NCBI GenBank assembly: GCA_035771165.1 | Contig: JAWNZC010000181.1 | Location: forward strand, 109,501 to 173,500 | Length of the DNA: 64,000 bases | From: Paragorgia papillata | Taxonomy: Eukaryota > Cnidaria > Anthozoa > Scleralcyonacea > Coralliidae | Direction of reading: 5' to 3' | Shown: piece after piece, positions 9,536-19,349 of the stretch | How the letters are laid out: each line of letters opens with the position of its first letter | How positions within the stretch are numbered: position 1 is the first letter of the stretch | Notes under the pieces: generated by a model | What the model saw: only the letters and a program-made list of their open reading frames with translations | Database searches by the model: none | What the model was told of the DNA's origin: nothing | Translations under genes and position numbers: made by a program

Positions 9536-9991
9536 CTGACCAATCAGAAGCTACGACATATTATACGCTGCAAGCAAAACCTGGAAACTAGGCCAAACAT
9601 GGCCTCCGCTAAAATTTATATACGAGTGATGAAATCATGAAAACATTGGCCAAAAGTAATGGAAAATTGTTCAGTTTGACATTCTCGAATAAGAACATGA
9701 ATTCGCTTAGCCTATGGAGTATATCTACACCAAATTTGAAGCAAAGTAATTGAAATCTCGTTTTTTGTGAGCGATTGTTTATCATGTGCCATCGAGCTAC
9801 TTTATATTTTGAATGGGGAGACTACTGCAAACAAAGGTAAAACTATCTGAAAATTTGGAACAATTATTTATGTTAAAGAAAAGCCAACACAAACACAAAC
9901 ACCACAATTATTTTAACATTACTGGGGCATTATAAAAGTCATTAAACTAACTTCAAATATCAAATATAATAATCGGTTAACCGTGACTATT

Positions 9992-10294
9992 TCAAATTAG
10001 AGAATTTATGTTGGTTTTTAAGCGCCGTCGTAGCATCTTAAGGTCTCTAATATAGCTCAGAGGTTGCGACATTGATTCCATCCCCGAGGTTCTTGCCCCG
10101 TTGGTGTCCCAAGACTTCTCAATTACGTAGCAACTATATTGCCGCTTAAAAATTGTCTTTACCTCTGTAATGTGCCGAACCAATTCGTGTTGTATAGTTT
10201 CATTCATTAAAGTAATCTTTTTGATGAAGAATTCCTTTCTCTCACACTGGATAGTAAATAAAGAAAAACAGCCTCGTTGGCATATTTTATTCAT
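9992..10294 (-). CDS. Unidentified minus-strand ORF
   Basis: A 100-codon frame whose C-terminal part (ELVRHITEVKTIFKRQYSCY and MESMSQPLSYIRDLKMLRRR) reads like coding sequence. It could be another exon of the minus-strand BEN locus, but no splice sites or family could be confirmed. Its N-terminal part lies in an 87 bp duplicated segment. Confidence 0.25.
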   Translation of the reverse strand: MNKICQRGCFSLFTIQCERKEFFIKKITLMNETIQHELVRHITEVKTIFKRQYSCYVIEKSWDTNGARTSGMESMSQPLSYIRDLKMLRRRLKTNINSLI

Positions 10295-10378
10295 TAAAGT
10301 AATCTTTTTGATGAAGAATTCCTTTCTCTCACACTGGATAGTAAATAAAGAAAAACAGCCCCGTTGGCATATTTTATT
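10203..10378 (+). repeat. 87 bp tandem duplication
   Basis: Two copies beginning ATTCATTAAAGTAATCTTTT at 10203 and 10290, differing by a single visible base (CCTCG versus CCCCG). Confidence 0.9.
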
Positions 10379-10735
10379 TTGACATATATTGGATCGAGAT
10401 TAAAATAGATGACTGCAAGGAGACTCGTCTAGTCCTCTCGCGGTTTTTCCAAAATATGTCGTCAAATATATTTTTCCAAAAAGCTACGCAGTAAAGCAGA
10501 TTTTTGATTTGGGTTAGCTGTTTTGTTGTAGTTACGTTTATCCAAACGTTTAATAGATTCTTGAGATTCACTGAAGCTTGACGACAAATTTGGAAAAACA
10601 ATTGTCACGACATATTTTGGAAAAACCGCGAAAAAACTGGACGTGTCCATTGAAGTCATCCCTTTTATCCTCTTTTTTGTTTTTTGACACACGGTATAAA
10701 ATGCAGATAAGACATGTCCATCGACCATTACGCAC

Positions 10736-10895
10736 CTCTTTTCTTTTCTTTACTGCGTCCATTTCATGAAGTTTGTTTTTATATTTTAAAACGTCCTTCT
10801 CCAACTTGTTGGCTTTCTCCGCTTGGACTTTCAAGTAAGTCAAGCTGATCCTGGTAGGCGTTTACCAACCGAGACGTCTCCGTTAAATTCTGATT
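10736..10895 (-). CDS. Coiled-coil exon, probably of the BEN locus (frameshifted)
   Basis: Bounded by an AG acceptor (10896-10897) and a GTGCGT donor at 10735. It reads NQNLTETSRLVNAYQDQLD, then after one extra T continues YLKVQAEKANKLEKDVLKYK and NKLHEMDAVKKRKE. The heptad pattern is a coiled coil and is reminiscent of Hook/girdin-type rods, but coiled coils also precede BEN domains in BEND5-like proteins. Orientation matches the BEN exons 2 kb downstream; that they form one gene is an inference. The frameshift again suggests error or decay. A degenerate inverted repeat (10450-10626) lies in the next intron. Confidence 0.45.
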
Positions 10896-11204
10896 CTAAA
10901 GAAAGGAACAAATCTGTCCAGTAGTTGATCCAAAAAGGAAGGAGGAATATGAAATAAAGGCAAGATTATATGATTATCGATCGAATCAAGAAAAACATAT
11001 TCTTTTTACCCAAACTCGTATCCTCGAGTAATTAAACGAATGCTACTAAGGTCCATTTACATTACGCCCAATTTCAGGTACGGCTCGGATAAAAATAGTA
11101 TACGTACCAATTTTACCCTTGCTCGGACTACCTATTTATACCAATTAAACCCAGCTGTACCGAAAATCAAGCGTAGTGTAAAAAGGACTTTAATCGAGCA
11201 ACCG

Positions 11205-11525
11205 ACCAACCAACCCACCAACCAACCAACCAACCAACCAACCCACCAACCAACCAACCAACCAACCAACCAACCAACCAACCAACCAACCAACCAACCA
11301 ACCAACCAACCAACCCAACTAACCAACCCACCAACCAACCAACCAACCAATCTACCCACCAACCAACCGACCAACCAACCAACCCATCCCAACCCACCAA
11401 ACCCAACCCACCAAACCCAACCCACCAAACCCACCAAACCCACCAAACCAACCAACCAAACCCACCAAACCAACCAACCAAACCCACCAAACCAACCAAC
11501 CAAACCCACCAAACCAACCAACCAA
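11205..11525 (+). repeat. (CCAA)n-type microsatellite
   Basis: Imperfect ACCAACCA repeats, grading into CCCACCAAA variants to the right. Frames stay open on both strands because of composition only. A shorter related tract lies at 13195-13275. Confidence 0.95.
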
Positions 11526-11529
11526 TAAT

Positions 11530-11730
11530 CGAAATATAGTAAGGTTTGATATACTGCCGAAACAGAGAACGTACGAGTCTGACGTTTAGAGCGAACGCCC
11601 TTCGTCAGAGAGAAAACGTTTCTAGAGCGAAACACGTTTCTCTCTGACGAAGGGCCTTCGCTCTAAACGTTGGACTCGTACGTTTCGATTGTTGTTTCAA
11701 CACTGCCTACGCAGCACGTTGCTTTTATTT
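11530..11730. mobile_element. Palindromic repeat with hammerhead-like arms
   Basis: Two arms face each other. Right arm (plus): CTGACGA at 11644-11650, GGGC-CTTC-GCTC hairpin, then TAAACGTTGGACTC. Left arm (minus): CTGACGA at 11608-11602 with the same order. Both have TAAA where a hammerhead needs GAAA, so both are probably inactive. Outer sequence (ATATAGTAAGGTTTGATATA on the left, GTTTCAACACTGCCTACGCA on the right) recurs together at 57780-57905, where the TTTCGAGCGAAGG version keeps GAAA. Confidence 0.6.
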
Positions 11731-11744
11731 CACTGTTTAAACAA

Positions 11745-12827
11745 CCAATAGACCTTTCCGCACGGCACGTAGCGTGTGACGCCTTTTGATTGGCTGTTAA
11801 ATAAGTTCGGGAAAAATCACTTGGCTTTGGGAGAAGGGAAAACAGTCTGTGGACAATCCTGCCTTGGATACTTAAATAAGATTAGAAGGAAATCCTTTTA
11901 TTGCAGAGGAATGGCAGTCAATTAACGATATGGTGTGTAAGTAGACGTTTATATATTTCGCAAGTGTAGATACGTTGAAGGCGAGTCGCCTTGCAGTTTG
12001 TTTACATGTCAGGTGTCAAGGGGTGGAAGGCCAATTTTTGGGTTCGACGGCAACCAATGCTATCTAAACTCCCAGAACGTCCGCTCGCAGGCTATATATC
12101 ATATCGAAATATATTGGTAACGAAATCGGCTACTGTTGCTGTTGTCTTGCCAAAATATTGTTGATTCAGTTGCCGTACAAAAATATAAATATTGTATCAT
12201 ATCTTATGATTGTTTTCAGCTTGAGTTGGTAAAGTTTTTTCGTACGTTTTTGCTGTACAAGCGCTGTCGTAAGTTAAACTCAGAGAAAACTCCACTCCAG
12301 ACGAGACTCGAACCCACAACATTCGGAAGCTGGCTGGCATTCGGAAGCTGGCTGGCATTCGGAAGCTGGCTGGCATTCGGAAGATGGCTGGCATTCGGAA
12401 GATGGCTGGCATTCGGAAGATGGCTGGCATTCGGAAGATGGCTGGCATTCGGAAGCTGGCTGGCATTCGGAAGCTGGCTGGCATTCGGAAGCTGGCTGGC
12501 ATTCGGAAGCTGGCTGGCATTCGGAAGCTGGCTGGCATTCGGAAGGTTGTGGGTTCGTGTCCCGTCTGGAGCTCAGAGTTTTCTCTGAGTTTAACTTACG
12601 ACAGCTTGTACAGCAAAAACATACGAAAAAATATAAATATTACTTTAATTTGCCACTGCGAAGATCTACGAGATCTTGGAAAGCGTCTTTGCTATCAATA
12701 CTACATGAGAATAACATATTTTCTTGCTTAGTGTCTAGTGGTTTTGTAAAAAATCAAGAGATTTTTGTCCAAACAAAAAAGGCGTCACGCGTGAGTGCTA
12801 GCTGCCGTGCGGAAAGGTCTATTATTA
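11745..12827. mobile_element. 1.08 kb fold-back made of two inverted SINE-like units
   Basis: Outer ends AATAGACCTTTCCGCACGGC (about 11748) and GCCGTGCGGAAAGGTCTATT (ending about 12826) pair. Inner arms (12190-12320 and 12546-12640) pair over more than 100 bp and contain a tRNA B-box-like GTGGGTTCG plus TCTGAGTTTAACTTACGACA, the body also seen after tRNA-like heads elsewhere in the window. The centre is an 18 bp minisatellite. Confidence 0.75.
12321..12545 (+). repeat. 18 bp minisatellite at palindrome centre
   Basis: About 12 units of ATTCGGAAGCTGGCTGGC, with a block of four units carrying GAAGATGG instead of GAAGCTGG. Open on both strands; not a gene. Confidence 0.95.
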
Positions 12828-12929
12828 CATACCAAGTGGCAAAGTTCATGTTTTCTTGCGTCTCATTGGGCGAGAGAGTATAACGTGAAAGTCATGAAAT
12901 GCAAATGTCTCCGGGCAACAGCTCTGAGC

Positions 12930-13030
12930 GGTTCAGACCGAGACTACTTACACGTTATGGAGCAAAAACAAAGGTTCGCTAGCCGAACCAGCGATGAAAT
13001 CGAAAATGTACTTAAAGATAAAGACTCAAC
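12930..13030 (+). pseudogene. Possible Crypton-type tyrosine recombinase N-terminal scrap
   Basis: The frame reads QKQRFASRTSDEIENVLKDK then DSTT. The pattern RFA..t..El...l.dKdS resembles the start of Crypton-derived recombinase domains (as in KCTD1/ZMYM/QRICH1 relatives common in cnidarian genomes). Homology ends there, and no catalytic R/H/Y motif follows. Only tentative. Confidence 0.25.
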
Positions 13031-13079
13031 AACAATGTTTTCTTTGACACTTGGCATATAATAGAATACTTATTGACTG

Positions 13080-13192
13080 GAATCTTCGGCAAACGGTATG
13101 TTTTGTAGTCCCGCGACCGCCGATGTTTGCCGAGGCGGAGCCGAGTGCACAAAACATACTGCTTCCCCCGGTCCGAGTCAATAAGTGTTAAT
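13080..13192. repeat. Hairpin with GAGGCGGAGCCGAG apex
   Basis: Arms TTATTGACTGG..GGTATGTTTTGT and ACAAAACATACT..CCGAGTCAATAA pair around the apex. It belongs to the hairpin class listed among the findings. Confidence 0.65.
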
Positions 13193-13273
13193 TTATCAAC
13201 CAACCGACCATCCATCCCAACCAACCAACCAACCCAATCCAACTAACCAACAAACCAACCCACCCACCCAACC

Positions 13274-13500
13274 CGTCGCGACGTATTAGAAATTGACCAT
13301 TTATACGGGTGTGTGTTCGTGACTTAAATAGGACGCGTCTTAATTAAGTCGCGACGTATTAGAAATTGACCATTTATACGGGTGTGTGTTCGAGACTTAA
13401 ATAGGACGCGTCTTAATTAAGTCGCGACGTATCAGAAATTGACCATTTATACGGGTGTGTGTTCGTGACTTAAATAGGACGCGTCTTAATTAAGTCGCGA
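13274..13500 (+). repeat. 73-74 bp tandem repeat, three units
   Basis: Units begin GTCGCGACGTATTAGAAATT at 13274, 13348 and 13421 and end GGACGCGTCTTAATTAA. Each unit is bounded by the palindrome GTCGCGAC and contains GACGCGTC. Confidence 0.9.
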
Positions 13501-13651
13501 CTTATTTTCTCCCGTTTAAATGACCCTATTATTACAGTACTTACACAGCTCCTCGGCCACTTGTCTAAATCTTTTTTATGCCAGCACCATATCTGGGTTG
13601 GTTGACCTAAGAGGAGGTGAACTGTTTTGAATATTACCGTTCACTTCCTCA

Positions 13652-14056
13652 GTTAGATAGATACAAACTTTATTTAAAGAGGGACTGACACTTAATAGTA
13701 CAAAGTACTAACAAACTTGTGGCCCTCAAAAGAAAAAGAAAAAAAAAGTACAAGAATGTATCTATAACTATATACAGTATCTATATATGTGAATATGTAC
13801 AATTAAAGGTATAAAGTATAATAAATATCTATAATACATGCATGAAGTATATACACTACGTAAATTTAAAATCAATAAAAGACGTGAATTGTTTAAATTC
13901 TTTCTGGTGCTTACGAAAACAACTGTACAATGAATGCTTAAAGATTGGCAGTTTGTTCCAAAGGCTAATAGCGGTGATTGAGAAAGTTCTTCCTGCTTCT
14001 GTAACTCTATTGTATTTCGGTGTTGTTAAACTTAAATGAGCACTGCGCGTGTTTCT
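13652..14056 (-). mobile_element. LINE 3' end
   Basis: The minus strand reads RVTEAGRTFSITAISLWNKL then PIFKHSLYSCFRKHQKEFKQ before TAG at 13856. The A..LWN.LP....s...FK...K pattern is the conserved tail of many non-LTR (CR1/L2/RTE-like) reverse transcriptase ORFs. A 3' UTR follows to about 13652, ending with AATAAAGTTTGTATCTATCT. The 5' part is lost, as in typical dead-on-arrival insertions. Confidence 0.7.
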
Positions 14057-14109
14057 CGAATGTTGTTGGTTATTTTAATTTAACAGTTTGTTTAAATACT
14101 CCGGAGTGG

Positions 14110-14245
14110 TTTAAATAAATAAATAAATAAAAACAAGTCAAGAAAAAAAGCAAATGTACAAATAAATAGATAAATAAATAACAAGAAAAGGTAAACAAAC
14201 AAATCACGACATAAATCAATAAACACACATACAAAGAATGTCCAA

Positions 14246-14276
<31 letters not shown>

Positions 14277-14300
14277 TGGATGGGTGAACAGACAGACAGA
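14110..14300 (+). repeat. Microsatellite cluster
   Basis: AAATA tracts (14117-14185) and (GACA)n tracts (14246-14302), both imperfect. Confidence 0.9.
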
Positions 14301-14378
14301 CATTTCTATCATATATAGTAATCTTAGATTCCGTGTTCAAAACGTACACCAACCACAAATTCGCAGTGTTTGTTTTAC

Positions 14379-14420
14379 CTTTGATGGATAAAGTGCATCT
14401 ACGAAGACTCGATGCATTTC
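14379..14420 (-). CDS. Possible short exon (EMHRVFVDALYPSK)
   Basis: A 42 nt stretch flanked by a TTTTAG acceptor (14421-14422) and a GTAAAA donor (14377-14378). Reads EMHRVFVDALYPSK in phase 0. It lies on the same strand as the BEN exons and is a candidate upstream exon; no family is recognised. Confidence 0.35.
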
Positions 14421-14513
14421 CTAAAAGTTCAGCAAAGTTAACAGAATGTTCAAAATACAAACAATAACTTAAAACCCGCATTTCAAAACAACAACTAGCT
14501 ACAAGGTCTGTAC

Positions 14514-14589
14514 CTCAGCATTGAAGTCTCTTTGCTTCACCAGTTTGATTATCTGGTCGTACATCACATCACAGTATGTAAGCAGTTCC
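14514..14589 (-). CDS. Possible exon (ELLTYCDVMYDQIIKLVKQR)
   Basis: A 76 nt stretch with a TGCTAG acceptor (14590-14591) and a GTACAG donor (14512-14513). Reads ELLTYCDVMYDQIIKLVKQR then DFNAE. It would precede the 14379-14420 exon on the minus strand. The open frame continues upstream to an ATG at 14690, but no convincing splice link was found. Confidence 0.35.
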
Positions 14590-14697
14590 CTAGCAATAAG
14601 ACATACAAATACAGTACTTATATATAAGGGATACTGCCTGGAGTGCCTTTGATATGCCTCGACACAGCCACATTGATCTGCATCCTTCATAATTCAG

Positions 14698-15227
14698 GGG
14701 TTAAAGGGTATTGGCAATAAAAATTAAGTTTGTCTCATTTGAAAGAACTCGTCAAATGGTATAAGAAGACCTTTTACAATTTTTCCGTATCTGTTTTGGT
14801 TTTGGAAATATTTCGACCAAACTCAGCGTGCTGTCCGCCATCTTCGAATTATTTTCGATATGCAAAATTATGCATGTGACGACATAAGCAGGGTAAAGTG
14901 AAATTTTTATCTTGCCAACCTTATGACATTACGAGCTAGAAACTCAATTTTTTGTTGCACTATTTCCATTTTAAATTGACCCACAACATTTAAAAAGCCT
15001 TTCGTGAAAATTTGGGCACCCACGGAGTAGTTACCCTGCTTGTGATGTCACCAATTTCCTAGTTAATTAGACCCAATATTACAACAAGTTGGTGGACAGC
15101 ACGATGTCTTTGGTCGAAATATTTAAAAACACAAGTTACTGAAAAATTACAAAAGGTCTTCTTATACCATTTGAGGAGTTCTTTCAAATGAAAACAAACT
15201 TAAGTTTTATTGCCAATACCCTTTATC
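14698..15227. mobile_element. Palindromic MITE (TTAA family), copy 1
   Basis: Long imperfect arms start TTAAAGGGTATTGGCAATAA and end GCCAATACCCTTTA; next inside is AAATTAAGTTTGTCT with its complement on the right. Relatives lie at 37508-37999, 50216-50702 and 56889-57386. TTAA at the borders is compatible with piggyBac-type targeting. Confidence 0.7.
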
Positions 15228-15269
15228 ACCCATACTTGCATCCAGTGGCCAGTCCTTATGGAACAGTTT

Positions 15270-18071
15270 AAGCTTCATTTTGGTCTGGATTAGGGTATAT
15301 AAATTGTCCATTTTGGTCTGATAGGGTAATTAAATTGTCCATTTTGGTCTGAAATAGGGTATATAAATTGTCCATTTTGGTCTGGAATAGGGTATATAAA
15401 TTGTCCATTTTGGTCTGATATAGGGTATATAAATTGTCCATTTTGGTCTGAATAGGGTATATAAATTGTCATTTTGGTCTGAAAAGGGTATATAAATTGT
15501 CCATTTTGGTCTGGAATAGGGTATATAAATTGTCCATTTTGGTCTGAAATAGGGTATATAAATTGTCCATTTTGGTCTGGAGTAGGGTATATAAATTGTC
15601 CATTTTGGTCTGGAATAGGGTATATAAATTGTCCATTTTGGTCTGGAGTAGGGTATATAAATTGTCCATTTTGGTCTGGAATTAGGGTATATAAATTGTC
15701 CATTTTGGTCTGGAGTAGGGTATATAAATTGTCCATTTTGGTCTGGAATAGGGTATATATATTGTCCATTTTGGTCTGGAGTAGGGTATATAAATTGTCC
15801 ATTTTGGTCTGGAATAGGGTATATAAATTGTCCATTTTGGTCTGGAGTAGGGTATATAAATTGTCCATTTTGGTCTGGAATAGGGTATATAAATTGTCCA
15901 TTTTGGTCTGGAGTAGGGTATATAAATTGTCCATTTTGGTCTGGAATAGGGTATATAAATTGTCCATTTTGGTCTGGAGTAGGGTATATAAATTGTCCAT
16001 TTTGGTCTGGAATAGAGGTATATAAATTGTCCATTTTGGTCTGGAATAGGGTATATAAATTGTCCATTTTGGTCTGGAATAGGGTATATAAATTGTCCAT
16101 TTTGGTTCTGGAATAGGGTATATAAATTGTCCATTTTGGTCTGGAATAGGGTATATAAATTGTCCATTTTGGTCTGGAATAGGGTATATAAATTGTCCAT
16201 TTTGGTCTGGAATAGGGTATATAAATTGTCCATTTTGGTCTGGAATAGGGTATATAAATTGTCCATTTTGGTCTGGAATAGGGTATATAAATTGTCCATT
16301 TTGGTCTGAAATAGGGTATATAAATTGTCCATTTTGGTCTGGAATAGGGTATATTAATTGTCCATTTTGGTCTGAAATACGGGTATTTAAATTGTCCATT
16401 TTGGTCTGGAGTAGGGTATATAAATTGTCCATTTTGGTCTGGAATAGGGTATATAAATTGTCCATTTTGGTCTGGAGTAGGGTATATAAATTGTCCATTT
16501 TGGTCTGGAATAGGGTATATAAATTGTCCATTTTGGTCTGGAGTAGGGTATATAAATTGTCCATTTTGGTCTGGAATAGGGTAGATAAATTGTCCATTTT
16601 GGTCTGGAGTAGGGTATATAAATTGTCCATTTTGGTCTGGAATAGGGTATATAAATTGTCCATTTTGGTCTGGAGTAGGGTATATAAATTGTCCATTTTG
16701 GTCTGGAATAGGGTATATAAATTGTCCATTTTGGTCTGGAGTAGGGTATATAAATTGTCCATTTTGGTCTGGAATAGAGTAGATAAATTGTCCATTTTGG
16801 TCTGGAGTAGGGTATATAAATTGTCCATTTTGGTCTGAACTAGGTATATAAATTGTCCATTTTGGTCTGAGTAGGGTATTTTTAATTGTCCATTTTGGTC
16901 TGGAATAGGGTATATAAATTGTCCATTTTGGTCTGGAGTAGGGTATATAAATTGTCCATTTTGGTCTGGAATAGGGGTATATAAATTGTCCATTTTGGTC
17001 TGGAATAGGGTATATAAATTGTCCATTTTGGTCTGGAATAGATATATAAATTGTCCATTTTGGTCTGGAATAGGGTAGATAAATTGTCCATTTTGGTCTG
17101 GAGTAGGGTATATAAATTGTCCATTTTGGTCTGGAATAGGGTATATAAATTGTCCATTTTGGTCTGGAGTAGGGTATATAAATTGTCCATTTTGGTCTGG
17201 AATAGGGTATATAAATTGTCCATTTTGGTCTGGAATAGGGTATATAAATTGTCCATTTTGGTCTGGAATAGGGTATATAAATTGTCCATTTTGGTCTGGA
17301 ATAGGGTATATAAATTGTCCATTTTTGGTCTGGAGTAGGGTATATTAATTGTCCATTTTGGTCTGGAGTAGGGTATATAAATTGTCCATTTTGGTCTGGA
17401 ATAGGGTATATAAATTGTCCATTTTGGTCTGGAATAGGGTATATAAATTGTCCATTTTGGTCTGGAATAGGGTATATAAATTGTCCATTTTGGTCTGGAA
17501 TAGGGTATATAAATTGTCCATTTTGGTCTGGAGTAGGGTATATAAATTGTCCATTTTGGTCTGGAGTTAGGGTATATAAATTGTCCATTTTGGTCTGGAA
17601 TAGGGTATATAAATTGTCCATTTTGGTCTGGAATAGGGTATATAAATTGTCCATTTTGGTCTGGAATAGGGTATATAAATTGTCCATTTTGGTCTGGAAT
17701 AGGGTATATAAATTGTCCATTTTGGTCTGGAATAGGGTATATAAATTGTCCATTTTGGTCTGGAAATAGGGTATATAAATTGTCCATTTTGGTCTGGAAT
17801 AGGGTATATAAATTGTCCATTTTGGTCTGGAATAGGGCTATATAAATTGTTCCATTTTGGTCTGGAATAGGGTATATAAATTGTCCATTTTGGTCTGGAA
17901 TAGGGTATATAAATTGTCCATTTTGGTCTGGAATAGGTATATAAATTGTCCATTTTGGTCTGGAATAGGGTATATAAATTGTCCATTTTGGTCTGGAATA
18001 GGGTATATAAATTGTCCATTTTGGTCTGCAGTAGGGTATATAAATTGTCCATTTTGGTCTGGAATAGGGTA
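15270..18071 (+). repeat. 33 bp satellite array
   Basis: About 85 units with core GGGTATATAAATTGTCCATT followed by TTGGTCTGGA. Units alternate between GGAATAGGG and GGAGTAGGG over long stretches (15560-16010 and 16395-16840), giving a 66 bp higher-order repeat; elsewhere only the GGAATAGGG type runs. The period divisible by three keeps several frames open on both strands; none is a gene. Every unit contains TATATAAA. The array stops exactly where a Penelope pseudo-LTR begins. Confidence 0.97.
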
Positions 18072-18377
18072 TACAAAAATGGTATCATAACTTTCTTGTT
18101 AGTTTGTGTTTTTACGTATTTTATATTACCAGTTTAACCCTATGGGATTATATAGCGTATTTCTCTGCATTTCACTGGTTTCTAGAAAAATTTTTACGTG
18201 ATTTTTACGGATTTCTCTTTGATTTTCTAAAAAAAACTTCGGTTGCCGGTTTGCTGACGAATATCCCCTTTTTTTAAAAAATACAAAAGTTCAAAACATT
18301 TTTCGCTTCCCTCGGGCCACTTATCTCGTATACCAACCGTCTCTTGGCTATCTTTTTATTTCTAAAGCAGGCATGTC

Positions 18378-18430
18378 GTTCCAGGGCGTGCTAGTGAGCT
18401 AGAAACATGCCTCCCAGTCATGCTTGGAAC
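18378..18430 (+). ncRNA. Degenerate hammerhead in PLE-B left pseudo-LTR
   Basis: Stem I strands GTTCCAGGGCGT and ATGCTTGGAAC pair (6 + 4 bp around an internal loop), GAAAC and a GTC triplet are in the expected order, but the CTGATGA box reads GCTAGTGA. Self-cleavage is not expected. The same arrangement is at 23000-23052. Confidence 0.4.
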
Positions 18431-19009
18431 CTGATGATTCATGGCTTTAGTGGGCAAAATTCAGACAGCTCTTTTCCGCAAATGTCTGTTTTTTGGCTTC
18501 TTTTTACTTCAGCACCCGGGTTTTGCGCATTCCTATTCCATCTGTTTCTTCCTTCTTTAATCCTTAAATCTCGTTGGTGGCGTGTTGTCGTAATGCAGGG
18601 TGTAACCTCGGATTTTTCGTGATATTATATCAACTAAAAAAATATATCTCCAAACAAAATATTTCAAGCAGCCAGAACCAACAAACCCCCCACTCAGTTC
18701 AGCTTGTAACAAAAAATTTCCCCTTCCCCTCTCCTTCTTTTATTTTATCAGAATACTAATCTTTACTAATAACCCTTCCCCCCACCCCCCACTAATACAA
18801 TAAACAACATGTACACACATTTTTTTAGAAAAATCTTTATTTTACAAAATCCAAAACACGGGGTCTCAACGACCCTTGGTTTTCTCTTCCAAAATAGATC
18901 GTACTCGCAGGGATTGGACCAAAATCCAACCTGTTTTGATGGAAGCACATGGTACGTCCGGGATCAGATTAACTGTTTTATACATTATAATTTATTTATG
19001 ATTTCCCTT

Positions 19010-19267
19010 TTAAAACAAAAATTGATAAGCATACCCACCAGTGAAATGTGAAATGATCACCAGCGATTCTCCTGCAACAATGCCAATGTCTTCTGTCCTA
19101 TAGCCATGATATCTCTCAATGTTTTGCGTTTTACATAATATAAACATGTCCTCAAAACCCCAATTATTTAGGAAATTCCAACCCTTCACCAAACAAACTA
19201 ATGGTTTGTAATTGGACTTTTTCCAGGCAAGACTGAGCTGAGGATTTTCAGTTTCATTCGATTTCAT
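19010..19267 (-). CDS. Unidentified exon-like ORF inside PLE-B
   Basis: The minus frame reads NPQLSLAWKKSNYKPLVCLV and later IERYHGYRTEDIGIVAGESL then VIISHFTGG, followed directly by GTATGC, a usable splice donor. Composition looks like real protein. I recognise no family. It lies antisense between the left pseudo-LTR and the RT ORF, so it could be a captured host exon or part of the element's own leader. Confidence 0.3.
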   Translation of the reverse strand: MKSNETENPQLSLAWKKSNYKPLVCLVKGWNFLNNWGFEDMFILCKTQNIERYHGYRTEDIGIVAGESLVIISHFTGGYAYQFLF

Positions 19268-19349
19268 TTGATATTGGTTCCTTTGTGGAAATCTATGTAT
19301 AACTCAAGACGAGAATAACTGGTCAAAAACAATTAACGATACTTTCAAA

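Noticed and set aside
11040..11635. TNQP-rich and WLVG-rich ORFs
   Set aside because: (CCAA)n microsatellite translated on either strand.
13274..13500. Hammerhead-like satellite
   Set aside because: Contains ACGCGT and GTCGCGAC words but no CTGANGA or GAAA box in order.
15290..17820. Very long minus-strand ORFs (up to 807 codons) and many plus ORFs
   Set aside because: They are read-throughs of a 33 bp satellite in several frames at once; no start context, domain or single favoured frame.
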